Shown here: piece after piece, positions 11,875 through 23,800 of the stretch | How positions within the stretch are numbered: the stretch's first letter is position 1 | Layout: every line of letters starts with the position of its first letter | Assembly (NCBI GenBank): GCA_037074765.1 | Contig: JBAMDO010000094.1 | Location: 124,001-188,000, forward strand | Reading direction: 5' to 3' | Source of the DNA: Mansonella perstans | Taxonomy: Eukaryota; Nematoda; Chromadorea; Rhabditida; Onchocercidae | DNA length: 64,000 nucleotides | The notes under the pieces: model-generated | What the model was told of the DNA's origin: nothing | The model's database searches: none | Seen by the model: only the letters and a program-made list of their open reading frames with translations | Translations under genes and position numbers: made by a program

Positions 11875-14800
11875 ATATTCTAGTGAAGCAAAATTATAAA
11901 TTTACTGAAAAGTGTATGAACATCAGTCAGGTCTTTGATGTACATATAATTAAAGTATCATGTAGCTATATTTTTGAAATTGAAATTCTTCTGCCAGAAG
12001 GAATGGATCTTTTTAATAACACCTGTGAACTGTAAGTAATTACTATTGATACAAAGTTTTTATCGAATATTTTTCAAATATTAATGATCCACTAAATGAC
12101 ACTTATTGTTTCATTTATTTTCAAACATTCATGATTAGTTTAGAATATAGCGAATTTTTCTTTTGAGAAACTGGGAAATTTTTTTGATTAGCAATTTTGT
12201 TTTCTTCAGTAAATGCTTGATTACTCATTTGTTTTTAATAATTTTGTACAGCATCGTTGGACTTGGAAAATGCCATCATATAATTTTGAATTAATAAATA
12301 AAGAACAATTTGTTTAGCATATTGATGATGAGATTGATATATGCTAACTTTTACTGTACAAATTGGAAGTAAAAAACGAAATGATTTAATTAAAGTTTGC
12401 TATTTTGTCACTTTATAAATTAGTAATATAATGGTTTATGGAAGTAGAATTCACGGGATATATATCTGGGAAAAAATATAATCTTTTTCAAAATTTGATT
12501 GAGAAATCAACATTACTACGCTGACAGTATCATGAGTTAATTTAAGTACAAAGTTACTGATATATTAAAATTCGATTACATGTGATCCGTGTATGAAAAA
12601 TAAGCTCTTTTTAGCTATTTTTTCAATATTTAGCTTAATTCTACAAAAGTCATTCATAAGTTTATTTTTTAAATTTTGTTTATTATTGTTTACTAAGTAA
12701 CTTTATTTTACAATTTCACAAGCATCTAAAATCTGGTAGACATATCTTGTGTAATCTGGAAATTGGTGACATTTGCATTGTCGAACGTGAAGGCCAACAA
12801 CCATTTTGATGTGAAATAGTTGATATGACCGATGAAAAGAAACCATTTGTCATAAATTACGTTGATTACGGTGAAACGCAGGTATCAGATGATGATTCTC
12901 TACATGCTGTTGATAATCAAGAAGAAATTAGAGATTTTTTTAAGCTTGTTTTTCAGGTATTTGATAAATGATAAGATTTGTAGATCCCATTTAAAAGCGT
13001 GCGCGGTTATAAAAATAGTCATTCTTAGTTTAGATTTTTATTGTTCTGTTTCAAACTTATTAAATTTGATCGGTTCGCATTTTTTTTTTTCACTTATATG
13101 GCTGTTTTCTTTTCTATCCTTAATATATGTATTGACATATTTCCCTGAAAAGATCTTTTATCCCTTATCATTGATTTTAATTTAATTGATACTAGTTCAT
13201 TGTGTTTTATCGGGCATTAAATATCATATAGTTTAGATAGTCTTCGAAAATTCCGGTGTTTAGGATCAAAAATGTCGACTGAAAGAAATATGTCCTACTT
13301 GGCCGAGGTTTGGATATACAAACAGGTGTTTGTTTGATCGTGTAAAGCGTTGAAACTAATCAAGAGTGTTATTCCATTGCATAAGGAATTCAGAGCATTT
13401 ATTGGTTCACACCTGATTCACAAGTGGTTTTCATTCAATGGGTTTAATTTACATCTTTTCTTTGATAATTCGGTCATTCAGATAGATAAGATTTGATTTG
13501 AGATCTCATAATGCTATAATTTTTTTGGATCATTTTACATTTCTATTTAAGTTTTAATTAATAGTGTTGATAATGTCTAAGATTGCATTTCACAAGTTTA
13601 TGGTTGGAAATTCGTTCTATATTCAAAGCAGATAAGAAATTCAGTTAAAAATCTACACGTAAATTATATATTTTTAGGTTCTATATAAATATAATGATTT
13701 GGCTGCCAATTTGGTGTTGAATTGTTTGGCTGTGTACACATACAATGTAATTATTATTCATCAATAGATGATTTATTTGTCAGTGGAAAATCTTGAAGTG
13801 CAGTATCTTAACGTAGAAGATAGTATTGTAGGTGAAATTCCGAGCACTTTTAAAATTTAGCTTAAAGACTGCTGAAATTATTTGGCGAAGATACTTTTGC
13901 AGCTTAGTTTTAAATTATTTTGTAGCAAATCACTATTTTATTCCCGACGAAAAGTAATATAGGATATTGATATGCTATACTTATTTCACATTTCAGTGCA
14001 AAAAGTTTAAACTCCAAGTCGGAAAATTTGTTTGACCAAAAGTGCATAAAAGCAATTGAACAGAAGATTTTATGAAATTAATTGAATTATTAATTTTATG
14101 AAATTAATTGTTCAGATTTGTCACTATGTAAGTTTTATGGTAAGAAGCTATTGTTATAAATTGTTATAAATATTGTTATAAATAAATACTGCCTTTCTTT
14201 AGTTTTTTTTTTTTTTTTGCATAATTACTTTTTTCAACATACGCGATTTTCTTTCTTCTTTTTATCCTTCATTGATATTTGCTTATATCTTTGAGAATTA
14301 ATGTAATCTGAAAATAATGTTTTAGCTTTCTCATTTTATTTTGTGGTATAGATCCATAACGGCAAATCATATAAGGAAGATAGAAAAGGTATTATTCTAT
14401 ACGAAAATTGGTATCGCTATGTCATCAAACTACATGAGAAAAGCAAGTAATTGAGAGAAACAAAAAAGTATGCTTAATTATTTGTAAAATTATTAACTTA
14501 GAACTACTTGTTTCCAGAAATGCAATTTATGTTTTTTCCTAAATATCTATTCTTATACTTTTCATATATATGCTGTTTTCATCAAAAAAATAATTGTTAT
14601 GTATTGCCTTTATTTTATCTCAGTCATTAGTAATTTTTGATATATTTTGTTATTTTTATCGAAAATTTTGCAAACATCATCAGATTTCTGTTGCACATTT
14701 GGTAAAAAAATTCAGAAGGAAGGACGATTCAAGATTTTTCAAAGACATATTAACTGAATTTCTACAAAATCTATTGTTCCTGTAATTTCAGCAGAAATAT

Positions 14801-15602
14801 TTCTTAAATATTTCCTTATTGATGAAGGAACAATCGTCGAATTTTGCAAAGAATCCTGGAATATCTATCATAATAAGATTCGCTGCATTGAAAGGTTATT
14901 TCTTTCGAATTACAACTTATTCATTTATTCCATTGTATCGGTCCTTTCGGATCAAATATCCTTTTATTTTATTGTTTCATATAATATTTTAGATTGAAAC
15001 GACATTTAATGAAGGCGATGTGAAATTGGTTCATCAAATTGGTAATTGTATAAAATTTTTAAGACACTACAAATTATTTTATGGAGTCTTAAAACTACAT
15101 GCAGCATTTTTCTTACGCATATTTCTGCACTAATTATTGGTTTCATTTTAAGGAACGAAAAATTAGCAATGAAACATTTGAAGAATTATTTTAAAAAAAA
15201 TCTTTGCGAGAAAAAAAAAATATGCGCTTTAATAATATGCATTATTGGCAAAAAGAAAATAAAATATTTCTTGATGATAAGTATGCGCCCTTTTAAACTT
15301 TAAACTTTTTTTTGTCCCTTTAAAGTTTTCCAAATTATTATATTTGCGCTATCCTCTTTTCTTTTTTTCTTATATGCTTATAATGAATATAAAAGTTTCA
15401 GCAAGTTTGCACTGAGCAAAATGTTCCTTTCATGATATTTAATCATTACGAACATTCTCTATCATCTCCTAGCGTAGTATCTATTTGAGAATAATCTTTA
15501 CGGTATCGGTGACATAACATTCATTGATGGTACATTGTTGGTAAATTTACTGGTAAATAGCAATAAAGTATTCGCAATTGTTGAATTGCCACCAACTAAA
15601 TA
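11875..15602 (+). pseudogene. Decayed extended-Tudor gene with in-frame TGA
   Basis: Best exons: 11875-12031 (FDVHIIKVSCSYIFEIEILL, the usual N-terminal half of an extended Tudor module), 12698-12956 (NLEIGDICIVEREG, then CEIVDMTDEKKPFVINYVDY, the Tudor core) and 13678-13746 (LAANLVLNCLAV, the closing helix). The three junctions keep phase. Inside the core exon, codon 12807-12809 is TGA exactly where Tudor domains carry the W/F of W-Y-R-A; a single TGG-to-TGA change would explain it. Further coding-like patches follow at about 13794, 14797-14895 (YFLIDEGTIVEF), 14994 and 15484-15602 (YGIGDITFIDGTLL, ending TAA 15600-15602), but they do not join in one frame. It may be a duplicate of the neighbouring Tudor gene. 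A sequencing error at 12809 or recoding is the alternative. Confidence 0.55.
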
Positions 15603-18600
15603 AATTGGTATCAGTGGGTAAAGATAATTCATCGATTTCTTTTTGTAGTATTTTAAAGTAAATTTCAGAACTATTTCGTGATTACTATAACACAAAAACA
15701 ATCAATTGGTATTTTCAAATTGTTTCTTATTGTGCAATAAAATGCAATAAATGTAATTGCTTCATATAAAGATAAAAAAATTGATTGTGTTGAAAACAAC
15801 AATGTTTGCAGAAGGATGATCATCATCAATGTGAAAATATAATAATAATAATGTCTGCTATGAAGTTTTTTTTTTTTTTTAACTAATGTTAATTTTTTCA
15901 AATAACATGAAATTGTACTGAAAAGGAAATTAATTGATAAATAGCCTTAACTTTTTCAATTTTTTCATCTATAATTATCATAGCTAATGTTTGAACTAAT
16001 TAATGTTTGTTTAGAATCAATTATAGATTCATTTTCAATAAATTAAAAAGATGCATGAAAGTAAGAAAAATCTCTTTTAATTTGTTAATTTTTGTGGAAA
16101 TTTATCATTTTTTCCATCAATATATTTTTGTAATTTTGCAAGCTAATGCAATTTTATTTATTTGATTATCAAAAGATTCAGTACGAAAAGTGGCAAATAA
16201 GATCTTCACTAATTATTTATTAATTTATTTGAGATTTTTTTTTTTCCAATAAGAAAATTTCATTATTTTTCAAATTCAGATACGTTTACGAAAATTTATC
16301 ATACAATTAACTTCAAAAAATTAAATCTTTGGAGCTAGTTGCTTCATATTAAGTGGAAGATGTTTTCATTTTTATTCTAAAAGATGCTACAAAGTTTATT
16401 TTGCGTTTTTTTTCATACACTGTTCTTTTGATGTTTCAAAAAATATATATATATTTATGACTATAGTGCACTTATTTCTGATATATGTTTAATTTGCGAT
16501 AAAAAAATTCAAATTACTGTGCTAGAAATTTCTGACAAAATTTTAAGTTTTGCGAGAAATCATTTTAATGAGAATGTATTAAAAAATGTCAAATTTTCTT
16601 CTGAACGAGTAATTTTCCCTTACTTTTCTGGAAATTCCATGTGTATAGTTGTTGACTTTTCTTTGTCACTGATACAATATAGTTGTTGTTTTTTTCAGCT
16701 AATGGATAATAATTTTTTTCAAGAAAACTTAAATTTTAAATCTATACTTTAAGCTTTCATATCTCGTAGTTTTTAAAAATCTGTAATGGCATTTTCATGG
16801 AACTATTAGTCTTGAAATTTCGTATTATAAGCCAGCTATGTCATTACAATCATAATTTCCATTAATTAATTTTCCTTTTCATGATTTTACTTTTTTTTTA
16901 TTGTTCTTTATTACCATTATTTTTTCTTCTTTCAATAAATTCTTGAAATCAACTTTAAAATTTTTTGCTTAGGTGTTCTACTTTTCTTTTGTATTACTAC
17001 AGCTTCCGTATTTCATGCAGTGTTCTGCATTTAAATAATTCATCAGCAATGATGCTCAATTGCTATTAACCGATAATATTACGACTTTAAAGTAAATGAA
17101 AAGTCGTAAATATTCCACAACAATAGAATTGATTAATTGACTAAGATTGTTATTGATGTGTGTTGAAAATTTTCTTACAATTTTAAGGATAGGAAATTTT
17201 CGTTTGTGAAAATAATGCAAAATAATTCGTCAAAAGTAAAAGACAAAAAAAAAAAAAAACTTCAAGTTAGAAGTAATCGAATTGCACGTATATCAATTGT
17301 CATATATATATTAATTTAGCCTGGTTATAATTTAATTAGTCATTTTGCAATATTTTTTTTTGTAATATTCATATATCAGATGATCTGGGTTTTTTTATAA
17401 AATTGACATTAAATCATACAATTGAAAAAGTGAATGATTATCAGCACGTAGGAAAGAATAATTTCAGGTCATTTCAAATCGTATGTTTGAGCGATTAATT
17501 TAGAAATGATCAGCAGCAGCTTTGTTCAGTTAATTAGACAATTTCTGAACAAAAGAATATGGTATAATAATAATAATAATAATAATAAAGCTCCCTGCTT
17601 AGAGACTATTGCTTTAGTTTTTGCATTATCGCATCTTTGCCGAACAAATTGTTACTGCTGTTACTATTACGCAATGTCACTCAAATAGGATGAATTTTGA
17701 TTGCAGCATTAGCCAGAGAGAATTCATTAATCCAATCAGGAGAGGAAAATTGCTATAATGAGGAATTTTTATCACAAATAAGCTAGGCTAAAGCTCCCCC
17801 TTCCCTATTTCACAGGAGGATTTAGAGAATTTTTTTGGTTAATCGGGGAAAAATTCTGGAAGGATTCATTAATTGATGGGAATTCTGGTTAATCGAAAAG
17901 AAATTCTGGAAGGATTCATTAATTGATGAGAATTCTGGTTAACCAGGAAGAAGGAATTCTGGAAGGATTCATTATTTGATGGAAATTCAACTCTATATTT
18001 TATATTTGATTTTGATTAGGGCAATTTCACTTTCTAACTTTTTACTACATGGAAAAGTGGGGAAAAAAAGAGGAACTGTTAAAGAGAGATATGTACCTTG
18101 TGATATGGGAAGATTTTTACTTTTTCATGCAAACAAATCTTTAATTCAAAATTAGAAAAATAAATTGATTATTTGATGTCAAGTAAAAACTCTTTCCTCT
18201 TATAGAAAAATTAAATAACTTTTTTATTATTACTTTAATATTATGCTAATTTGGAAAATATCAAGAAACATACAAAATTTGTCCTCTTAAAAAGGTATTA
18301 TCAAATTTTTAATACTGCTTAAGATATGAAAATTATACAATTGAAGAAGTTATTGTTAAAAAATTAATGCAAATTTAAAAAGCAATAAAATCTTTTTTCG
18401 ATACTGAAGACTGAAATGAAACTGCTAAACCAGTATAGAAAAACACCAGAAAATTTCTGGTCTTTGAAATAAAAGAACATTTACAAATTGGTCGTAGAAA
18501 TAATACTGTTAGTATCATTTTTATGCATAAAAATTTGATGGAAAAAATAGCTTTTCAAAAATTTCTGTATTTTAAAGTATAGCAAATTACATTTCATTGC

Positions 18601-18795
18601 ATACCATTAAATCCTCGAAAAATTTTTTTTAACATATTTTGTGTTGAACAAAGATTCAAAAACTATTGGTACTTCAGAATTTATTTAGAATTTCAAAGCA
18701 GCTCTTTTATTAGGTACATTAAAGACTGCGAAATTATTATTATACAGATTTTTATGGTAGGAAAATTTTTTCAAAATTCAAAATTTTTGATTTAA
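15603..18795. other. Intergenic, AT-rich, no gene seen
   Basis: Open frames here are short, composed of low-complexity Phe/Ile/Lys/Asn codons, and lack splice context. It contains homopolymer runs, a (TAA)n microsatellite at about 17565-17588 and the 17837 tandem repeat. Confidence 0.7.
17837..17989 (+). repeat. About 50-bp tandem repeat, three copies
   Basis: Copies begin GGTTAATCGGGG (17837), GGTTAATCGAAAAG (17887) and GGTTAACCAGGAAG (17936) and share ATTCTGGAAGGATTCATTA and TTGATGGGAATTC. Confidence 0.85.
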
Positions 18796-20786
18796 TCATT
18801 GTTCGTTAGAATCAATAATATCCGTTTTCATGGTAATATCTCCATTGCTAATATCGCTGTCACCTTGCTTTCGGACGATCTTTTTATGTTTCATACGACG
18901 ATTTTGGAACCATGTTTTCACCTGTGTAAACAATTTTTTTTCATATACACTTCTCAATTAACCTTTAGAGTTTCTAGTTAAGTTCAGTTGAACAAGTATC
19001 CTTTAGTATTTCTGGAATCATACCTGTGTTTCACTCAAATTCAAAATAGTAGCAAGTTCAATACGTTCCGGCGTTGATAGATACCGCTGCGTTTCAAACC
19101 TTTTCTCGAGACCTTGTAGTTGCTGATCCGAAAATACGGTACGCGCTTTCCTACGTCGATATGACTTATTGGCTGAAACCAACTGCAAAGCATCGGTAGT
19201 AGCCGAAGCTGCCCACAAATGAGGAAATACTGCTGCTAAAATATTTTGAATTAAAATTGTGAATCGTTGTTTATATTGTTAAGAAATTTTCTTTTCTAGC
19301 CACCTATGGAACATTTTCCGAAGCTAAGAATTGCTGTAGCAGTATGCTGATCGAAATTCCCAATACGATATATTTATTTTTTACAATTACGCGAAAGAAA
19401 CAAGAGATTTGAAGATAAAGAAAATTGGATGAAAAGTAAAAACCGACATAACATTATTTGATTAAAACTGATCTATGTGAGATTCCAAGAATTTAGATTC
19501 CAAGTCAAGAATCAAGAATCTAAGAAGTAAATGATGAAGAAAAATAGTATGATGGAGAAACATAGTATGATGAAGAGAAGAGTAGGATGAAATAAGTGGT
19601 TAGTATAAATTTTTTGTCATTATTTAATGATCAATTGAAGATGAAGATCTTCAATAAATTAATGTTTAAATGAATGACTTGGATCACTGTTGTGAACTCT
19701 CGGATAACAAACTAAACCAAGATCACTGTTGTGAACTCTCAGATAACAAACTAAACCAAGATCACTGTTGTGAACTCTCGGATAACAATCTAAACTAAGT
19801 TCGATTTTAAATCAAGTTTGAACTAATTGCTTAATTAATTTAAAGCTAGATGATAAGAACAAAAAGAAACAACTATGATATGAGTTATTGGACAAATGCT
19901 GCTAGTTGTTTAATTTCATTCGTTATTAAAGAAATTTGAGCTGTTCAAATTGAGAGATTAGAAGGTAAATTTTTTAAATTTAAAATTATTTTTAAAAAAA
20001 TTAAAATATCCTTTTAAAAATTTTTAGCATAGAAAAAAAGATGAACTAACCAGATCTTTGTGCCATTAAAAAACTTTGTTCAAATGGTAGTACAGCAGCA
20101 GTTGCAGCTGCACAATTCAACCATAGTGGTATCGTTGTTTCACGACATGTTGTTAATACTGATTTCTCGTCAAAATGTGATCTCACAGTACCACTATTAT
20201 CATTATCAGATTTACAATGCACAAAAGAATCCGATTGCTTCAATAAGCTAATTCCTGCATTGGTAGCGGTGCTGATAGTTGGATTCAAAGACACTGTGAA
20301 ATGAGGTTGTATGCACGTACCACTACTAGTTTGAGGTTGTATGCACGTACCATCACTAGTTTCAGGTTGCATGCACGTACCATCACTAGTTTCAGGTTGT
20401 ATGCACGTACCATCACTAGTTTCAGGTTGTATGCACGTAGCACCAGTAGTTTGAGGTTGTATGCACGTACCATCACTAATTTGAGGTTGTATGCACGTAG
20501 CATCACTAGCTTGCGAAGCATTAAGTAAACAACGATCATTGTTAGATGCTATTGGTACTGCCAAATCTGATTGAGACGTACAAGCTGCTACTATCACTTT
20601 TTCAGCAATTTGTTTACTACACGTTCCAGTACTTTCTTGATTTGTCCGTGAAATATTCTTAGGATCATCAGTAATACGTGATGAAAATGATGATGATGAT
20701 GATTCACGTAATAAATGTTTAATGGTGAAACAATTATGAGGACACGTACGTGAACTAGAAGTATTCGTTGATTCTGCCATATACAT
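18796..20786 (-). CDS. BSX: BSX/Bsh-class homeodomain transcription factor
   Basis: Three exons on the complement: 20786-20051, 19235-19024 and 18921-18796; phases 1 and 0 fit and the total is 1074 nt (357 aa plus stop). The homeodomain spans exons 2-3: [56 protein letters not shown]. The string QRYLSTPER plus MKHKK after the recognition helix is diagnostic of BSX/Bsh rather than BarH or NK1. Exon 1 holds an Engrailed-homology-like repressor motif FTIKHLL (about residue 20), a Ser run, then seven copies of a ten-residue Cys/Gln repeat ([10 protein letters not shown] type). Start chosen at ATG 20786, with ATG 20780 as an alternative; upstream in that frame there is no other ATG before a stop. 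BSX proteins specify brain and neuroendocrine neurons in other animals. Short acidic C-terminal tail. Confidence 0.92.
19682..19798. repeat. 39-bp tandem repeat, three copies, in BSX intron 2
   Basis: Units starting at 19682, 19721 and 19760 share GATCACTGTTGTGAACTCTC then GGATAACAAACTAAACCAA. Lies between exons 1 and 2 of the homeobox gene. Confidence 0.9.
20303..20512 (-). repeat. Coding 30-bp tandem repeat, seven copies, in BSX exon 1
   Basis: Seven 30-bp units with a core of GGTTGTATGCACGTAC on the plus strand. On the coding strand each gives a decapeptide with invariant Cys-(Ile/Met)-Gln-Pro and a Ser/Thr/Gly spacer. Because 30 is a multiple of three, other frames of the array are open too, but only the BSX frame joins the homeodomain exons. 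Confidence 0.95.
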
Positions 20787-20802
20787 ATTTGAAGTTCCTG
20801 TA

Positions 20803-20838
20803 CTGCTGCTGCTGCTGCTGTTGCTGCTGTTGTTGCTG
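20803..20838. repeat. CTG/CAG trinucleotide tract just upstream of the BSX start
   Basis: Interrupted (CTG)n with TTG variants, immediately 5' of the start codon on the BSX strand. It could be 5' UTR; upstream frames there would give Ala, Gln or Ser runs but are not joined in frame to the protein. Confidence 0.85.
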
Positions 20839-23800
20839 CGGGTAATCCCAACTCATCATCCAATTCGTTGTAAATCATTTTACCGTAATCATCTCAAATT
20901 TAATGCTGCAAAGGAGGGAAGGGCGGTCCAATCAAATGATACAAGAGTAAAAGAGTTAGTTTAGTGCTCATGAAATGTTAATAATTTCTTTCTCTCTCTT
21001 TCTCTCTTTCTCTTCTTATTTCTTCATCTCTTTTTTAAGCTTCTTCTTTTTCTTTGCTATCTCTACATTTGATTTGGCTAATTCTGAAATAAAAAAAACT
21101 TACGTCAACAGGGACGTCACGTGTAATCAATCAATCACGTTAATTTTATTCAATTTTTACAAAATATTATTTGATACAAATCAAAATATATTAATTAAAA
21201 TTAAAAAAAAATAATTCATTTGTATACGTATTTATGTATGTATGTATGTATGTATGTATTATTCACATTCAGGAATGTCACGTGTAAATCAGTCACGTTA
21301 ATTTTTATCCAATTTTACAAAATATTATTTGACAGAAATCAAAATATGTTAAAATTTAAAAAAAATAATTCATTGTATACATCATATCTATATGTATGTA
21401 TGTATATATTCACATTCATTCTACGATGAAATTACAAATCAATCAATCAATTCATTGCATTTCTTTCTGATTTAGCATTTCAATTGATTTTAATAAAAAT
21501 TTAACAAACTATCAAACGAATCAGTCTTGTTCGCTTCATTTTCGAGCTACCATATAATAATACGATGATTGTTATGACTAAATTATTTAAATTGATCCAT
21601 CTATTCAATTATTAAAAAAAAAAAGTAATTAACTTTTAAAAAATTTAAACAAATAACATTCCTTAATAATTTTAGGCTTATTTTTATTTTCATTTTATTG
21701 AACTGTTTATTTATCATCTATTTGATGAGATAATTGTGAAAATTGTGTGAAATTTTTTAAACAAAAATAAGTTGTTGATTTCAATTTTAGACTAAACATC
21801 TGCTTTCCATTTTTCAGTATCGTAATTTACAGCTTTGATTTAAAAAGCTAAATGATATTGCAAAGAGCTATAATAGCGCAAGAATTAGTTGTCCTAACAA
21901 AAGATCAGTAATAAAGGCTTCTCGAGCATCGATAACTAATGGGCCAACTAATTAAGTTTACCCATCTCAAGTCCAATTCATTCAATCTTTCTTCTCTTTG
22001 CTTTTAAGATTTTTGCTAATAAAATGTAATAATTTTATTTTGAGCAAAAGAATTGAGAAGGGGAAAAGGCAATTACTGCTTTAAAGGCTTCATCTCGATG
22101 AATTACTTTGTAAAACTTGCTAATACTAAGACTATAATAAAATTTAGCCTTTTCACTTTCTCATACTACTTATTAGCAAATAATATTTGTTAGTTGTTTA
22201 TATATGTACAAAATATCAAATAATTTAATGCTTAAAATAATAAATTATTTCCATTAAAATGATAGATGATACAAAATGAAAAAATTCTACAATTAATAAA
22301 ATAAAAATATTTAATTTAATCAAATAATCAAATATTTGTAATTAGTATACAAAAAAAAAAAAAATTAATTATAAAAAAATTATAAAAAAAAAAGGTTTTT
22401 ATCCTGGCATGAAGTACAAAAGAATAATATTTGTGAATGGAAGCAATACTGAATTTTTACAACATGATAATTATTATATTAAAAATTTATGATCATTCAA
22501 CAGCACAACATTGATATCAATGATAATACTAAATGTTATCATATTTAGTAGTGCTAAATTAATTGAGAATTTTTCTAAATTTTTTGACAAAAATTTTCTG
22601 AATGAAAGTATTGTTTCATTTATAATTTCAATCAATCATTTCTATTTTTAATTTTTAACTTTTCTATTACAATTCATAAATTCGGCATCTCTCACAAATT
22701 ATTATTGTTCAAATTGGTGATGATGGTAGCAGATCACTACTACTACTACCCATATTAACTTTCACTTCATATGACCTGATTTCATGCATATTAATGAATG
22801 ATATTGCTATAGAATATATGACAACGATACTTTCCATATGTGTGGATGAATTGATAAGTGATTGCTCCGTAAATTAGTTTACTAATAGATGATGCATTAA
22901 TATAATTAAATTATTGAAAGAAATAAAGTAAAGTAAATAATTAATTATCTTATAAAACATGGAAAATCCATTAAGTTTAAAACAGATATTTTTATTTTTC
23001 AATTTCAATTACTTACATTTAAAATTCCAATTATATACTAACAATTTGTTGTTTAATAGGATGGCTCATACTTTTATTGAATAGATAATTTAGTAAGTTA
23101 AATCTGGAAAATTTCGCTAAATTCAATGCTATTTTTCATGGAATAATTAATTCATAAATATGAATGGGAATCAAATTTAAAAAAAAAAAAAAAAAAAAAA
23201 GAATTTGATCTTTTTGCAATTAGTATGATGATGTTTATATTAACAATAGGACAATTAGTTGGTTTGTTAAGAATGGTTAATTTAAGTATGGCCTGGCGCC
23301 GTTATTGGAAACCGTTGCTGTCTGTACCGGTTATGAGCATTAATTATTGCGGTTTTTAGATCACTAAAGAAGGCTTAGGGTGTAGGAAATTATTTAATGG
23401 AACATATGAGCATATCGTACAACAACATTGAAAAGCTTTTTGCCACTTTTCATAGTAGAATTTAAATTAACAAACTATAAAATTTTTCTACTCCAAATTT
23501 AATTACATTCAAATACTTTTGATAATTACAATACATAAATTAAATGTCTTTATATCAAATTAATTTGATCTATTTAATTGATATATTAATTAATAATAAA
23601 AGTAAGTTAATAAATTTTCGAAATTAATTTTATTTTTCATATACATACCTATGTTGAATGATGAATTGAAAATTTTTGATAATATGATTAGAAATAGGCC
23701 ATGAGAAGCTTAAAATTTGAAAATAAAATTAAATCCAAGAAATTAGTGAAATAATTACTAATTTCATGCTCAAATATTGCTGTATATCATTGTGAATACA

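Noticed and set aside
12862..13185. 107-codon plus-strand open frame
   Set aside because: It overlaps the Tudor exon in another frame and is mostly hydrophobic low-complexity codons from AT-rich intron.
14594..15303. Open frames of 63-85 codons around 14.6-15.3 kb
   Set aside because: Low-complexity Lys/Ile/Phe/Leu composition with no splice context; treated as chance in AT-rich DNA.
20060..20878. Several open frames antisense to, or in other frames of, BSX exon 1
   Set aside because: They are shadows of the 30-bp repeat, whose period is a multiple of three, so several frames stay open; only the minus-strand frame joining the homeodomain exons is supported.
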